Source: Lachnospiraceae bacterium (GTDB lineage: Bacteria; Bacillota; Clostridia; Lachnospirales; Lachnospiraceae). Taken from it: a stretch of DNA of 6,122 nucleotides. Numbering within the stretch: position 1 is the first letter of the stretch; each line of letters opens with the position of its first letter. The notes under the pieces were generated by a model. It was given only the letters and a program-made list of their open reading frames with translations, was not told where the DNA came from and ran no database searches. This document shows positions 1 through 5,989 of this stretch, piece after piece. The DNA lies in contig JAGCCY010000038.1 of assembly GCA_017651385.1 (NCBI GenBank), positions 1 through 6,122 on the forward strand. The letters run 5' to 3'. The position numbers and the translations under genes are program-made.

Positions 1-623
1 CCTGCAAAAGTTGATGAAAAAATAGGCCAGAACGATGACATAAAGATCACAAATACCGAGACCGATCCGTAATGCGGCAAAAGTGCTATTGCATAAGGAA
101 TATATACGATCGGCGGAATAAGTTTTAAAAATGTCGTTATATAAGTAAGGCTCCCGGAGAGTTTTTTGCTCATCCCGGCTGCCGACCCGAGAAAAATACC
201 AAGTATCAATGCTGTTAAATATCCTTTGGCAAGAGTTATCATTGAACTTAATACATCTCCCGGGAGCCGTCGGTCACTTATAAGCTGCCTGAATACCATT
301 TCTGGTGACGGAAAGAGACTTTCATCAAGTATATTTGTCTTTGATGTAAAGATCAGCCAGACCGTCAGTACTACATGTATCGTACCGATAATGGTCTTAG
401 CGGTTTCATACACCGGCTTTTCATACGCAAAGACCGTTATGATCGCCTGAATGATCAGTAATACGGTTAAAAACACCAGCATATATGCAGGCAGTTTCCA
501 TACATCTTCTTTTGTCTTGTTTGGAAATATCTGTATTATCCATATGACTGCATACAGGATGACCGTTGTATTCAAATATTTCCCGACAGATCTTTTCTTT
601 GTTTCCATTTTTATATACCGCAT
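1..623 (-). CDS. ABC transporter permease, NitT/TauT (SsuC/TauC-like) type, partial (3' end outside window)
   Basis: This is an inner-membrane permease subunit of a solute importer that works with the binding protein encoded just upstream and, presumably, an ATPase encoded beyond the left edge. Reading the minus strand from the ATG at 623 gives 207 residues with no stop before the edge. Hydrophobic segments lie near residues 19-33, 45-67 and 77-93. The family's usual LFPSP segment follows (about 103-107), then the core membrane domain: a Gly-rich helix (GIFLGSAAG, about 142-150) and the IPP...IP...YG stretch (about 169-186), which matches the 'PIPPLAWIPLAILWFG' region of SsuC proteins. The ATG overlaps the TGA of the upstream gene (TGATG), which suggests translational coupling, and no clear ribosome binding site precedes it. 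A second in-frame ATG lies at 608. LFPSP normally occurs around residue 40, so the N-terminus is about 60 residues longer than usual. The family call is firm; the substrate is unknown. Confidence 0.88.
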   Translation of the reverse strand, partial: MRYIKMETKKRSVGKYLNTTVILYAVIWIIQIFPNKTKEDVWKLPAYMLVFLTVLLIIQAIITVFAYEKPVYETAKTIIGTIHVVLTVWLIFTSKTNILDESLFPSPEMVFRQLISDRRLPGDVLSSMITLAKGYLTALILGIFLGSAAGMSKKLSGSLTYITTFLKLIPPIVYIPYAIALLPHYGSVSVFVIFMSSFWPIFSSTFA

Positions 624-1783
624 CAGCCACAGCAGTCGGCTGTTTCATTGCAGCAATCGTCTGCTTCTTCGCAACAGTCATCCAAAGCGCTGCTGCTCCC
701 GGCATAAAGAGCTCCTTCATGATACTGCTTCAGATCCTTCAGATATGTGTTGTCCGGGTCTTCATTGATAAGGGAATCAAGCGCTTTTTCATATATGGAA
801 TTGTTTATATAGTCTTTGACATTTACTTCGTTTTCTATATAACCCAGTTCCTTCATCGCATTGTAGAATGTTATCGTCTTTGCTTCATCGGGATCCGGAT
901 TGTTGATCGAGTGATTATATGTGTCCTCCGTAAGTATTGCCTTATCCACATCGAGATATTTGAGTGCATCTTCGATCGATTTTTCGTGATCCTCAAGTAA
1001 GAATACCGATGCTTTTATCATAGCTCTGGTAAAAGAAACATACTTGTCGGGATCTTTTTCTATATTTTCTGTCAGCGTAACCTCTCTGCAGCAGATGGGG
1101 TGCTCAAAATATTCAACTTCATCGCAATATATTACGGGAACATATCCCTCGTTTAATGCTATCTGTCTGAACGGAGCATATACAGCAGCACCGTCTATTT
1201 CTTTGTTTTTAAGCGAATTATATGCATCGGTTCCGCTGTCGGCAGTCAGAATGGTTATATCCTTCTCAAGATCGAATCCCGCTTCTTTAAGTGCGATCCT
1301 GAACTCAATGTCATAAGTACTGTTTGCCTGAAGTACGATCGTTTTTCCTTTAAGCACTTCAAGATTTCTTCTGTACTCATCTTCCGACAGGCCCTCTACC
1401 ACATCCGGATCCACTACAAGAGCATGACCGTCGCTCATTACTCCGCCGAACGAGGTTACCTCATGTCCTTCCCCGAGAAATTTTATAAGATTGGTGGCAT
1501 TAATGGGTGCAACATCAAGCTTACCCGCCTCCAGAGCGGCAAGTTCTTCAGTATTGTTGCTGTACTGAGTAAGAGTAACGTTTAATCCTTCTTCTTTAAA
1601 AAAACCTTCTTCGTAGGCTATAAAGTAAAGAATATGCCCTGTTGCCGGAAGATGACCGATATTAAAATCCACAAGCTCTTTTCCGTTGTCACCTATTCCC
1701 GCAGCCTGTGCTCTTGCGCCGCATCCGCTTAAAGCCACGGCTGTCAGCGCGATTCCGAGTAATAACGCTATTATTTTTTTCAT
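623..1783 (-). CDS. ABC transporter substrate-binding lipoprotein, NMT1/SsuA-like, with Cys-rich heptad tail
   Basis: This is a lipid-anchored extracellular solute-binding protein (386 aa) for the NitT/TauT-type importer. The signal peptide starts MKKIIALLLG and ends in the lipobox LSGC (lipidated Cys21). The NMT1/SsuA-type core starts with the family signature PATGHILYFIAYEEGFFKEEG (about 46-66). It includes the typical 'LEAGKLDVAPINATN' segment (about 84-98) and a 'LKGKTIVLQANST' segment (about 144-156). A HPICCRE motif lies at 228-234. The last 19 residues are DDCCEEADDCCNETADCCG, with CC pairs at 370/371, 377/378 and 384/385. The start is taken at 1783 rather than the ATG at 1792, because AAAGGAG sits 10 bases before 1783 but only about 1 base before 1792. 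The stop overlaps the permease start. The ligand cannot be told from sequence: sulfonate, nitrate and thiamine precursors are family precedents, and the Cys tail hints at thiol or metal chemistry. Confidence 0.92.
   Translation of the reverse strand: MKKIIALLLGIALTAVALSGCGARAQAAGIGDNGKELVDFNIGHLPATGHILYFIAYEEGFFKEEGLNVTLTQYSNNTEELAALEAGKLDVAPINATNLIKFLGEGHEVTSFGGVMSDGHALVVDPDVVEGLSEDEYRRNLEVLKGKTIVLQANSTYDIEFRIALKEAGFDLEKDITILTADSGTDAYNSLKNKEIDGAAVYAPFRQIALNEGYVPVIYCDEVEYFEHPICCREVTLTENIEKDPDKYVSFTRAMIKASVFLLEDHEKSIEDALKYLDVDKAILTEDTYNHSINNPDPDEAKTITFYNAMKELGYIENEVNVKDYINNSIYEKALDSLINEDPDNTYLKDLKQYHEGALYAGSSSALDDCCEEADDCCNETADCCG
626..682 (-). repeat. Three-copy 21-nt (7-residue) repeat encoding DDCC-type heptads
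   Basis: The 3' end of the binding-protein gene encodes three consecutive heptads, DDCCEEA, DDCCNET and (A)DCCG, with the CC pairs exactly seven residues apart. The third copy is cut short by the stop codon. The codons for the conserved residues differ between copies (GAT GAC TGT TGC, GAC GAT TGC TGC, GAC TGC TGT). The repeat is therefore kept at protein level rather than as a fresh DNA duplication. Confidence 0.75.
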
Positions 1784-1787
1784 ATGT

Positions 1788-1799
1788 ACCATTCTCCTT
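1788..1799 (-). promoter_or_regulatory. Ribosome binding site deciding the binding-protein start
   Basis: On the minus strand AAAGGAG is followed by AATGGTACAT and then ATG AAA AAA. The spacing of 10 bases fits the ATG at 1783. The upstream ATG (1792) lies practically inside the Shine-Dalgarno region and would add only MVH before the signal peptide. Confidence 0.7.
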
Positions 1800-1823
1800 T
1801 TTGATTACTTATTTTCATGTTGT

Positions 1824-1829
1824 ATTATA
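1824..1829 (-). promoter_or_regulatory. Probable -10 box of the ABC transporter operon
   Basis: The minus strand carries a perfect TATAAT here, about 40 bases before the binding-protein ATG, which would give a short 5' leader of about 35 bases. No convincing -35 is present: the best candidate 17-18 bases upstream is TTAGTA/TAGTAA. The region is AT-rich, so a chance match is possible. Confidence 0.45.
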
Positions 1830-1942
1830 TTTGCAGGCTTATTTTTTTACTAATATTGCGATTGTATTATCAGTAATAGTTTCGTCCTATCGCTTACTAT
1901 CCCAAAGACATCGCCGCATGGATATCAAACTATGCAGTTTTA

Positions 1943-1951
1943 TGGTATAAT
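1943..1951 (+). promoter_or_regulatory. Extended -10 promoter of the glycosyltransferase/DUF3048 unit
   Basis: TGGTATAAT is an extended -10 element (TGn directly before a perfect TATAAT, 1946-1951). No good -35 is seen 17 bases upstream, which is typical for extended -10 promoters. Transcription would begin near 1957-1959, only 4-6 bases before the ATG at 1963, so the mRNA would be nearly leaderless. A small dyad, AAACT-ATGC-AGTTT (1927-1940), lies just upstream and could be a regulator site, but it is short. Confidence 0.55.
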
Positions 1952-1962
1952 CACGTTATATT

Positions 1963-2760
1963 ATGAGGATTGAATTATTGATCTCGGCTTTGTGTGCAAA
2001 GCCCGAAGAACTTATAAGAAAAATGAATATTAAGACCGATGCCGTGCTTATAGATCAGTGCGACGAAGACGGCGAAGAATCTTCAGACGTTAACGGTCAT
2101 ACGGTCAAGGTCTTTAAAAACCGTGAACGGGGTGTGGGCAAAAGCCGTAATCTTGCACTGTCAAAAGCAAGTGCGGATCTTGTTCTTTTTTCCGATGACG
2201 ATCTTGTGTACAATGATGATTACGAAGAAGCTGTCTTAAAGGAATTTGAAGGCCATCCCGAAGCCGACGGCATATTCTTTAACTTTGAAGTCGACGAATC
2301 GAGAAGAACATACCATACCGAAGAGTTCGGGCCGGTAAAGATCACCGCTTCGGGGCGTTATCCCACATACAGCCTTTGCATAAAGCTTGATAAGGTAAAA
2401 GAAAAGGAACTTTCATTTTCTCCTCTTTTCGGAGGCGGTGCAAAATATTCCTGCGGTGAAGACAGTCTTTTTATCATGTCTGCATTAAAAGCCGGCCTTC
2501 GATTATACAGATCGCCTGTATGCCTTGGGCGTGAAGTATTGAGGAAATCCACCTGGTTTGAAGGCTACACCGACAAATTTTTCTTTGACAAGGGCGTTCT
2601 TTATCACTTTTTGTATAAAAAAGCCGCTTACCCCATAGCGGTAAGGTTTATTTTAAAGCATAAAAAGACCATGTGTGTCAGCATACCTCCCCATAAAGCC
2701 CTTTCTTTGATGGCAAAGGGCATAAAGGAAGGCAAATCCATCAATTCAGAGGTTGTTTGA
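1963..2760 (+). CDS. Family 2 (GT-A fold) glycosyltransferase
   Basis: This is a 265-aa cytoplasmic sugar transferase, probably acting in cell-surface polysaccharide or envelope glycan synthesis. It begins directly with a first beta strand (MRIELLIS) and then MNIKTDAVLIDQCD (21-34), which resembles small Firmicute glycosyltransferases with a 'M-I-L-L-S...NQCD' start. The ERGVGKSRN segment (55-63) and LFSDDDLVY (75-83) hold the nucleotide-sugar and metal-binding DxD-type motif (DDD 78-80). HPEADGIFFNFE follows. GGGAKYSCGEDSLF (157-170) supplies the second acidic ED motif typical of GT2 active sites, and STWFEGY (196-202) also fits this family. There are no clear membrane helices. The length is normal. 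Keeping the ATG start preserves strand 1; a TTG at 1978, with GAGG 9 bases before it, is the alternative but would remove that strand. The stop lies 5 bases before the lipoprotein gene, so the two are probably co-transcribed. The donor and acceptor sugars are unknown. Confidence 0.85.
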   Translation: MRIELLISALCAKPEELIRKMNIKTDAVLIDQCDEDGEESSDVNGHTVKVFKNRERGVGKSRNLALSKASADLVLFSDDDLVYNDDYEEAVLKEFEGHPEADGIFFNFEVDESRRTYHTEEFGPVKITASGRYPTYSLCIKLDKVKEKELSFSPLFGGGAKYSCGEDSLFIMSALKAGLRLYRSPVCLGREVLRKSTWFEGYTDKFFFDKGVLYHFLYKKAAYPIAVRFILKHKKTMCVSIPPHKALSLMAKGIKEGKSINSEVV

Positions 2761-2765
2761 TTTCG

Positions 2766-3923
2766 ATGAAAAGAAAACTTACCGTTATATTAGCGGTCCT
2801 TCTTACAATTTCACTCACTGCCTGCACAAATCCCTGGGCAGCTTCAGAAAATACGGAACCTGAATATGTCCCGCACTATACAATAGGCGGATGGGACGAT
2901 GTCTCGGGAAATTCCGGCCCGGTCATTCCGAATATTCCCGCTTTTTCGGAAGAAGAATATGATCTTTCAGATCCCGCACCGTCCGCAGGAATGGTGCGCA
3001 GCGATCTTACAAACGAATGGATATTCTCGACGGCGGCATCCACAAGACCCCTTGCGGTAATGGTCCCCAATAACATGAATTCGCTTCCGCACTATAATCT
3101 TTCAAAAGCAGGCGTTTTGTACGAATGCAATGTTGAATACGAGATCACCCGTCTCATGCCTGTATTTGACGACTGGACAGGACTTGAAAGGATCGGAAAC
3201 ATAAGATCCGCCAGAGATTATTTTGTGAACATGGCAATGGAATGGGATCCTATATTTTTACATATAGGAAATATCTGGTATGCGGATGAGATACTTTCCC
3301 GTCCCGAAGTCAACAATATAGACGGCAACAAAAAAGACAAGGCGATCTACCGTGTATCCACCGAAAGACGGGATTATGACCAGTCGGCATACACAAACGG
3401 CTATTCCGTTAAAAATGTGGCAAAAGATATGGGGTATTCCCTTGAGCATACCAATATGTATACTCCCGGTCATTTTTCTTTTGCCCCCAAATCCAATCCC
3501 ACGACACTCACCGACGTGTACGGAAATATGAATGCATCCTATGTAAGTCTTGATGTGGCATATCCTATAGACACACCTTATTTTACCTATAATAGCGACG
3601 ATAATCTTTATTACAGATACGAATACGGTATGCCGCACATGGACGGTGCTACGGGCGAGCAGCTTTCTTTTGCAAATATCATCATTCAGAATACATATCG
3701 CGAATACCGCCAGGACGGAGCATATCTTATATACAGGATGCATGACGATACATCCGACGGATATTTCATAACCCGCGGAAGAGCGGTCCACATCACCTGG
3801 AAAAAAGAAGGAACTTACGGTGTTACACGTTATTACGACGATAACGGCGATGAGATAATCCTCAATCAGGGAAAGACCATGATATGCATCGTGCAGAAGG
3901 GAGACAGCGTTACAATCCAGTAG
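2766..3923 (+). CDS. DUF3048 domain-containing lipoprotein (YerB-like)
   Basis: This is a secreted lipid-anchored protein of 385 aa belonging to the YerB/DUF3048 family, whose molecular function is unknown. The signal peptide MKRKLTVILAVLLTISLTAC ends in the lipobox LTAC (lipidated Cys20). A Pro/acidic-rich linker follows (about 21-85). The N-terminal DUF3048 domain starts at RPLAVMVPNN (94-103). It continues through LSKAGVLYECNVEYEITR (112-129) and the most conserved block GNIRSARDYF (144-153), with LHIGN nearby. The C-terminal DUF3048 domain carries GRAVHITWKKEG...RYYDDNGDEIILNQGKT near the end. The ATG at 2766 is preferred because it gives a compact MKRK signal peptide; AGAGG lies 13 bases upstream. 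A TTG at 2757 would be too close to that site. The gene sits 5 bases after the glycosyltransferase stop, which suggests an envelope-related operon. The family call is strong; the role is open. Confidence 0.9.
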   Translation: MKRKLTVILAVLLTISLTACTNPWAASENTEPEYVPHYTIGGWDDVSGNSGPVIPNIPAFSEEEYDLSDPAPSAGMVRSDLTNEWIFSTAASTRPLAVMVPNNMNSLPHYNLSKAGVLYECNVEYEITRLMPVFDDWTGLERIGNIRSARDYFVNMAMEWDPIFLHIGNIWYADEILSRPEVNNIDGNKKDKAIYRVSTERRDYDQSAYTNGYSVKNVAKDMGYSLEHTNMYTPGHFSFAPKSNPTTLTDVYGNMNASYVSLDVAYPIDTPYFTYNSDDNLYYRYEYGMPHMDGATGEQLSFANIIIQNTYREYRQDGAYLIYRMHDDTSDGYFITRGRAVHITWKKEGTYGVTRYYDDNGDEIILNQGKTMICIVQKGDSVTIQ

Positions 3924-3927
3924 CGTA

Positions 3928-3949
3928 TAAAAATGCACAAACATTTTTA
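3928..3949 (+). terminator. Weak AT-rich hairpin after the DUF3048 gene
   Basis: TAAAAATG and CATTTTTA form an 8-base AT-rich stem around the loop CACAAA, shortly after the TAG stop, with the T run forming part of the 3' arm. It has only one G-C pair, so it is at best a weak terminator. No better one is seen before the HPr promoter. Confidence 0.35.
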
Positions 3950-3979
3950 AATCTTTCATAATTATTAAAAAATATAAAC

Positions 3980-4008
3980 TTGTTACATTCAAAAAATGAT
4001 GATATAGT
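3980..4008 (+). promoter_or_regulatory. SigA-type promoter of the HPr-like gene
   Basis: TTGTTA (3980-3985) and TATAGT (4003-4008) are separated by exactly 17 bases, a good housekeeping promoter. Transcription should begin near 4014-4016, giving a leader of about 40 bases with GGAGG at 4040-4044 and AAAGG at 4046-4050 before the ATG. The HPr-like gene therefore has its own transcription start and is not just the tail of the upstream operon. Confidence 0.7.
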
Positions 4009-4055
4009 TATATTGCTTATGGGGATAAGCCAACATTTTGGAGGAAAAGGATATA

Positions 4056-4319
4056 ATGGTTAGCCAGAAAGTTATTATCAAGAACCCTACAGGTCTGGAA
4101 CTACGACCCGCCGGCATCCTATGCAAGGAAGCCATGCAGTTCAAATCTTTGATTACATTCTCATATCGGGAAAATACGGCAAATGCAAAGAGCGTATTAA
4201 GCGTTCTGGGTGCTACCGTTAAATGTGGTGATGAGATTGAATTCGTGTGCGAAGGCGAGGACGAAGAGGAAGCTCTTGAAAGACTCGTTTCCGTTGTCGA
4301 AAGCGGTCTTGGTGAATAA
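4056..4319 (+). CDS. HPr-family protein lacking the catalytic His15 (Crh-like)
   Basis: This 87-aa cytoplasmic protein has the full HPr fold length. Normal HPr carries phosphate on His15 from enzyme I to sugar transporters of the phosphotransferase system. Here the active-site loop reads TGLELRPAG (12-20): Arg17 and Pro18 are kept, but position 15 is Glu (codon GAA at 4098-4100). The regulatory site is intact, with NAKSVLSVLG (43-52) containing Ser46, the residue phosphorylated by HPr kinase in Firmicutes. The C-terminus, GEDEEEALERLVSVVESGLGE, is typical. This pattern resembles Bacillus Crh, which has Gln15 and Ser46 and acts only in CcpA-type catabolite control. The start is the ATG at 4056; a TTG at 4038 overlaps the GGAGG site. 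It has its own promoter and terminator, and no enzyme I gene is beside it. The family is certain; the regulatory role is inferred. Confidence 0.9.
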   Translation: MVSQKVIIKNPTGLELRPAGILCKEAMQFKSLITFSYRENTANAKSVLSVLGATVKCGDEIEFVCEGEDEEEALERLVSVVESGLGE

Positions 4320-4329
4320 GTGATCGTTC

Positions 4330-4365
4330 CGCCCCATTCCCGAGAGGGAATGGGGCGTTTTGTGT
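4330..4365 (+). terminator. Strong intrinsic terminator of the HPr-like gene
   Basis: CGCCCCATTCCC (4330-4341), loop GAGA (4342-4345) and GGGAATGGGGCG (4346-4357) make a perfect 12-base-pair GC-rich hairpin. TTTTGTGT follows immediately. It begins 10 bases after the HPr stop and should end that transcript. Confidence 0.9.
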
Positions 4366-4392
4366 ATCATGGGGGTTATATAAAACGCCCCA
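4351..4392 (+). promoter_or_regulatory. Alternative hairpin overlapping the terminator, upstream of leuA
   Basis: TGGGGCGTTTTGTGTA (4351-4366) can pair with TATATAAAACGCCCCA (4377-4392) over 16 consecutive positions: 11 perfect outer pairs, then five more including two G-U. The loop is 10 bases. The 5' arm shares bases 4351-4357 with the terminator's 3' arm, so the two folds exclude each other. CGCCCCA occurs as a direct repeat at 4330-4336 and 4386-4392. The pairing is seen in the sequence; a regulatory role is inferred. Confidence 0.55.
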
Positions 4393-4393
4393 C

Positions 4394-4399
4394 TATAAT
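4394..4399 (+). promoter_or_regulatory. Possible -10 box for leuA
   Basis: A perfect TATAAT lies 27 bases before the leuA ATG and just after the alternative hairpin, giving a leader of about 20 bases with AAGGAG at 4411-4416 (10 bases before the ATG). No clear -35 exists at the right distance: the region 17 bases upstream is GGGGGT. It is therefore uncertain whether leuA starts here or is reached by an activator or by readthrough. Confidence 0.4.
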
Positions 4400-4426
4400 T
4401 AATTAAACCTAAGGAGACCTTATAAA

Positions 4427-5989
4427 ATGGTAAACTATCAACGTTACAAAAGAGTTCCGGTAATCGATTACCCCGAACGCGAATGGCCCAATAAAGAGAT
4501 ACAAAAGGCACCTATCTGGTGCAGTGTCGACCTTCGTGACGGTAATCAGGCATTGATCGATCCCATGGTCGTAAGTGAAAAGATCGAACTTTTCGAGTAC
4601 ATGGTAAAAATGGGCTTTAAAGAGATCGAAGTCGGCTTTCCCGCCGCTTCTCAGATCGAATATGATTTCTTAAGAGAGCTTATCGAAAGAAAGCTCATTC
4701 CCGATGACGTTTGCGTACAAGTTCTTACACAGTGTCGTGAAGAGCTTATCGATAAAACTTTCGAATCCATTCAGGGTGTTAAAAAGGCTATCGTTCATAT
4801 CTATAATTCAACTTCAACCCTTCAGCGTGAAGTTGTATTTAAGATGGATAAGGAACAGATCAAGCAGATCGCTATCGACGGTACGCGTATGGTAAAAGAA
4901 CGCGCCGCCAAATTCGACGGTCAGATCATTCTTGAATATTCGCCCGAATCCTTTACCGGTACAGAACCGGATTATGCTCTTGAAGTCTGTGAAGCAGTTC
5001 TTGATGAATGGGGCGCTTCTCCAGACAATAAAGTCATCATCAATCTTCCTTCAACGGTCGAAGTTACGACTCCCAATGTATATGCCGACATTATCGAATG
5101 GGAAGGAAAGCACTTTAAGAACCGTGATTCGATCATCTTAAGTGTCCACCCCCACAACGACAGAGGTACGGGTGTAGCCGCTACCGAACTTGCACTTTTG
5201 GCAGGAGCGGACCGTGTAGAAGGTACTCTTTTCGGAAACGGTGAAAGAACAGGTAACGTTGACATCCTTACCGTTGCTTACAACATGTTCTCTCAGGGTA
5301 TCAATCCCGAACTTGAGATCTCAAAAGTAAACGATATCATCGAGATATACGAAAGACTTGTAAAAATGCCCATCCATCCCCGTCATCCTTATGCCGGAAA
5401 GCTTGTGTTCACTGCATTCTCCGGTTCGCATCAGGATGCCATCAACAAGGGCATGAAGGCAATGAGAGAATCCAATTCTCCTTATTGGCAGGTTCCTTAT
5501 CTTCCCATCGATCCTTCGGATATCGGAAGAGATTACGAACCGATTGTACGTATCAATTCCCAGTCCGGCAAGGGCGGTGTTGCCTTTATCATGGATACTT
5601 ACTTCGGATACAAACTTCCCAAGGGCATGCATAAAGAATTTGCAAATGTCATTCAGGCAATATCGGAAAAGCAGGGTGAAGTTTCTCCCGAGCAGATCAT
5701 GGATGCCTTTACCGCAGAATATCTTGAAAGAAAAGAGCCCTACCACTTCAAGAAGCTTCGTGTTGAAGACTTTGAAGGCGAAAGGCGTGAAGAATTCGAT
5801 ACAACGGTCTATGTTGATTACACAGATCACGGCGTAGAAAAGAGCTTTGAGGCTTCCGGTAACGGTCCTATCGATGCCGTTAAGAGAGGTCTAATCTCGG
5901 AACTTAATATAGATATCAAGATCCTTGATTACGAAGAACACGCCCTGCAGGCAGGTTCCAACTCCAAAGCCGCAGCATACATCCACTGA
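4427..5989 (+). CDS. leuA: 2-isopropylmalate synthase, interrupted by in-frame TGA at codon 521
   Basis: LeuA condenses acetyl-CoA with 2-oxoisovalerate to give 2-isopropylmalate, the first committed step of leucine synthesis, in the cytoplasm. The N-terminal HMGL-like TIM barrel shows LRDGNQ (36-41, metal and catalytic Arg/Asp), GFKEIEVGFPAAS, HPHNDRGTG (metal-binding His241 and His243) and GNGERTGNVD (270-279). The linker and the C-terminal LeuA_dimer domain follow, from roughly residue 400 onward, including YVDYTDHGVEKSFEASGNGPIDAVK. The layout matches the yeast/mycobacterial-type LeuA of about 550 residues. AAGGAG lies 10 bases before the ATG. The frame stops at TGA (5987-5989) after 520 residues, right after GSNSKAAAYIH, and continues in the same frame to a TAA at 6092-6094, for 555 codons in total including the TGA. 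The catalytic domain is intact, so the truncated product might be active but altered in leucine feedback or dimer stability. The identification is very secure; the meaning of the stop is open. Confidence 0.93.
   Translation: MVNYQRYKRVPVIDYPEREWPNKEIQKAPIWCSVDLRDGNQALIDPMVVSEKIELFEYMVKMGFKEIEVGFPAASQIEYDFLRELIERKLIPDDVCVQVLTQCREELIDKTFESIQGVKKAIVHIYNSTSTLQREVVFKMDKEQIKQIAIDGTRMVKERAAKFDGQIILEYSPESFTGTEPDYALEVCEAVLDEWGASPDNKVIINLPSTVEVTTPNVYADIIEWEGKHFKNRDSIILSVHPHNDRGTGVAATELALLAGADRVEGTLFGNGERTGNVDILTVAYNMFSQGINPELEISKVNDIIEIYERLVKMPIHPRHPYAGKLVFTAFSGSHQDAINKGMKAMRESNSPYWQVPYLPIDPSDIGRDYEPIVRINSQSGKGGVAFIMDTYFGYKLPKGMHKEFANVIQAISEKQGEVSPEQIMDAFTAEYLERKEPYHFKKLRVEDFEGERREEFDTTVYVDYTDHGVEKSFEASGNGPIDAVKRGLISELNIDIKILDYEEHALQAGSNSKAAAYIH

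Noticed and set aside
421..720. Minus-strand 99-residue frame spanning the binding-protein/permease junction
   Set aside because: It is out of frame with both the Cys-tail lipoprotein and the permease, which fully explain the region through the TGATG overlap.
3258..3992. Long minus-strand open frame opposite the DUF3048 gene
   Set aside because: It is antisense to a gene with clear family motifs and a lipobox. Its translation is Ile/Val/Cys-rich with no recognisable domain, and no ribosome binding site or promoter supports it.
4038..4055. Upstream TTG start for the HPr-like protein
   Set aside because: The TTG overlaps the GGAGG ribosome binding site. The ATG at 4056 gives a standard-length HPr with E15 and S46 at the canonical positions.
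4320..4426. Leucine T-box or leader-peptide attenuator before leuA
   Set aside because: No T-box-like conserved bulge sequence (AGGGUGGNACCGCG) is present. The only small frame (ATG at 4369, MGVI then stop) has no Leu codons and no clear ribosome binding site. The region is also too short for a full T-box leader.
5321..5830. Minus-strand open frame inside leuA
   Set aside because: It is a shadow of the conserved LeuA coding sequence with no family features of its own.
5987..5989. UGA read as Trp through an alternative genetic code
   Set aside because: TGG is used for Trp throughout. TGA ends two other genes at sensible places (623-625, overlapping the permease ATG, and 2758-2760, just before the lipoprotein start), so a genome-wide reassignment is not supported.
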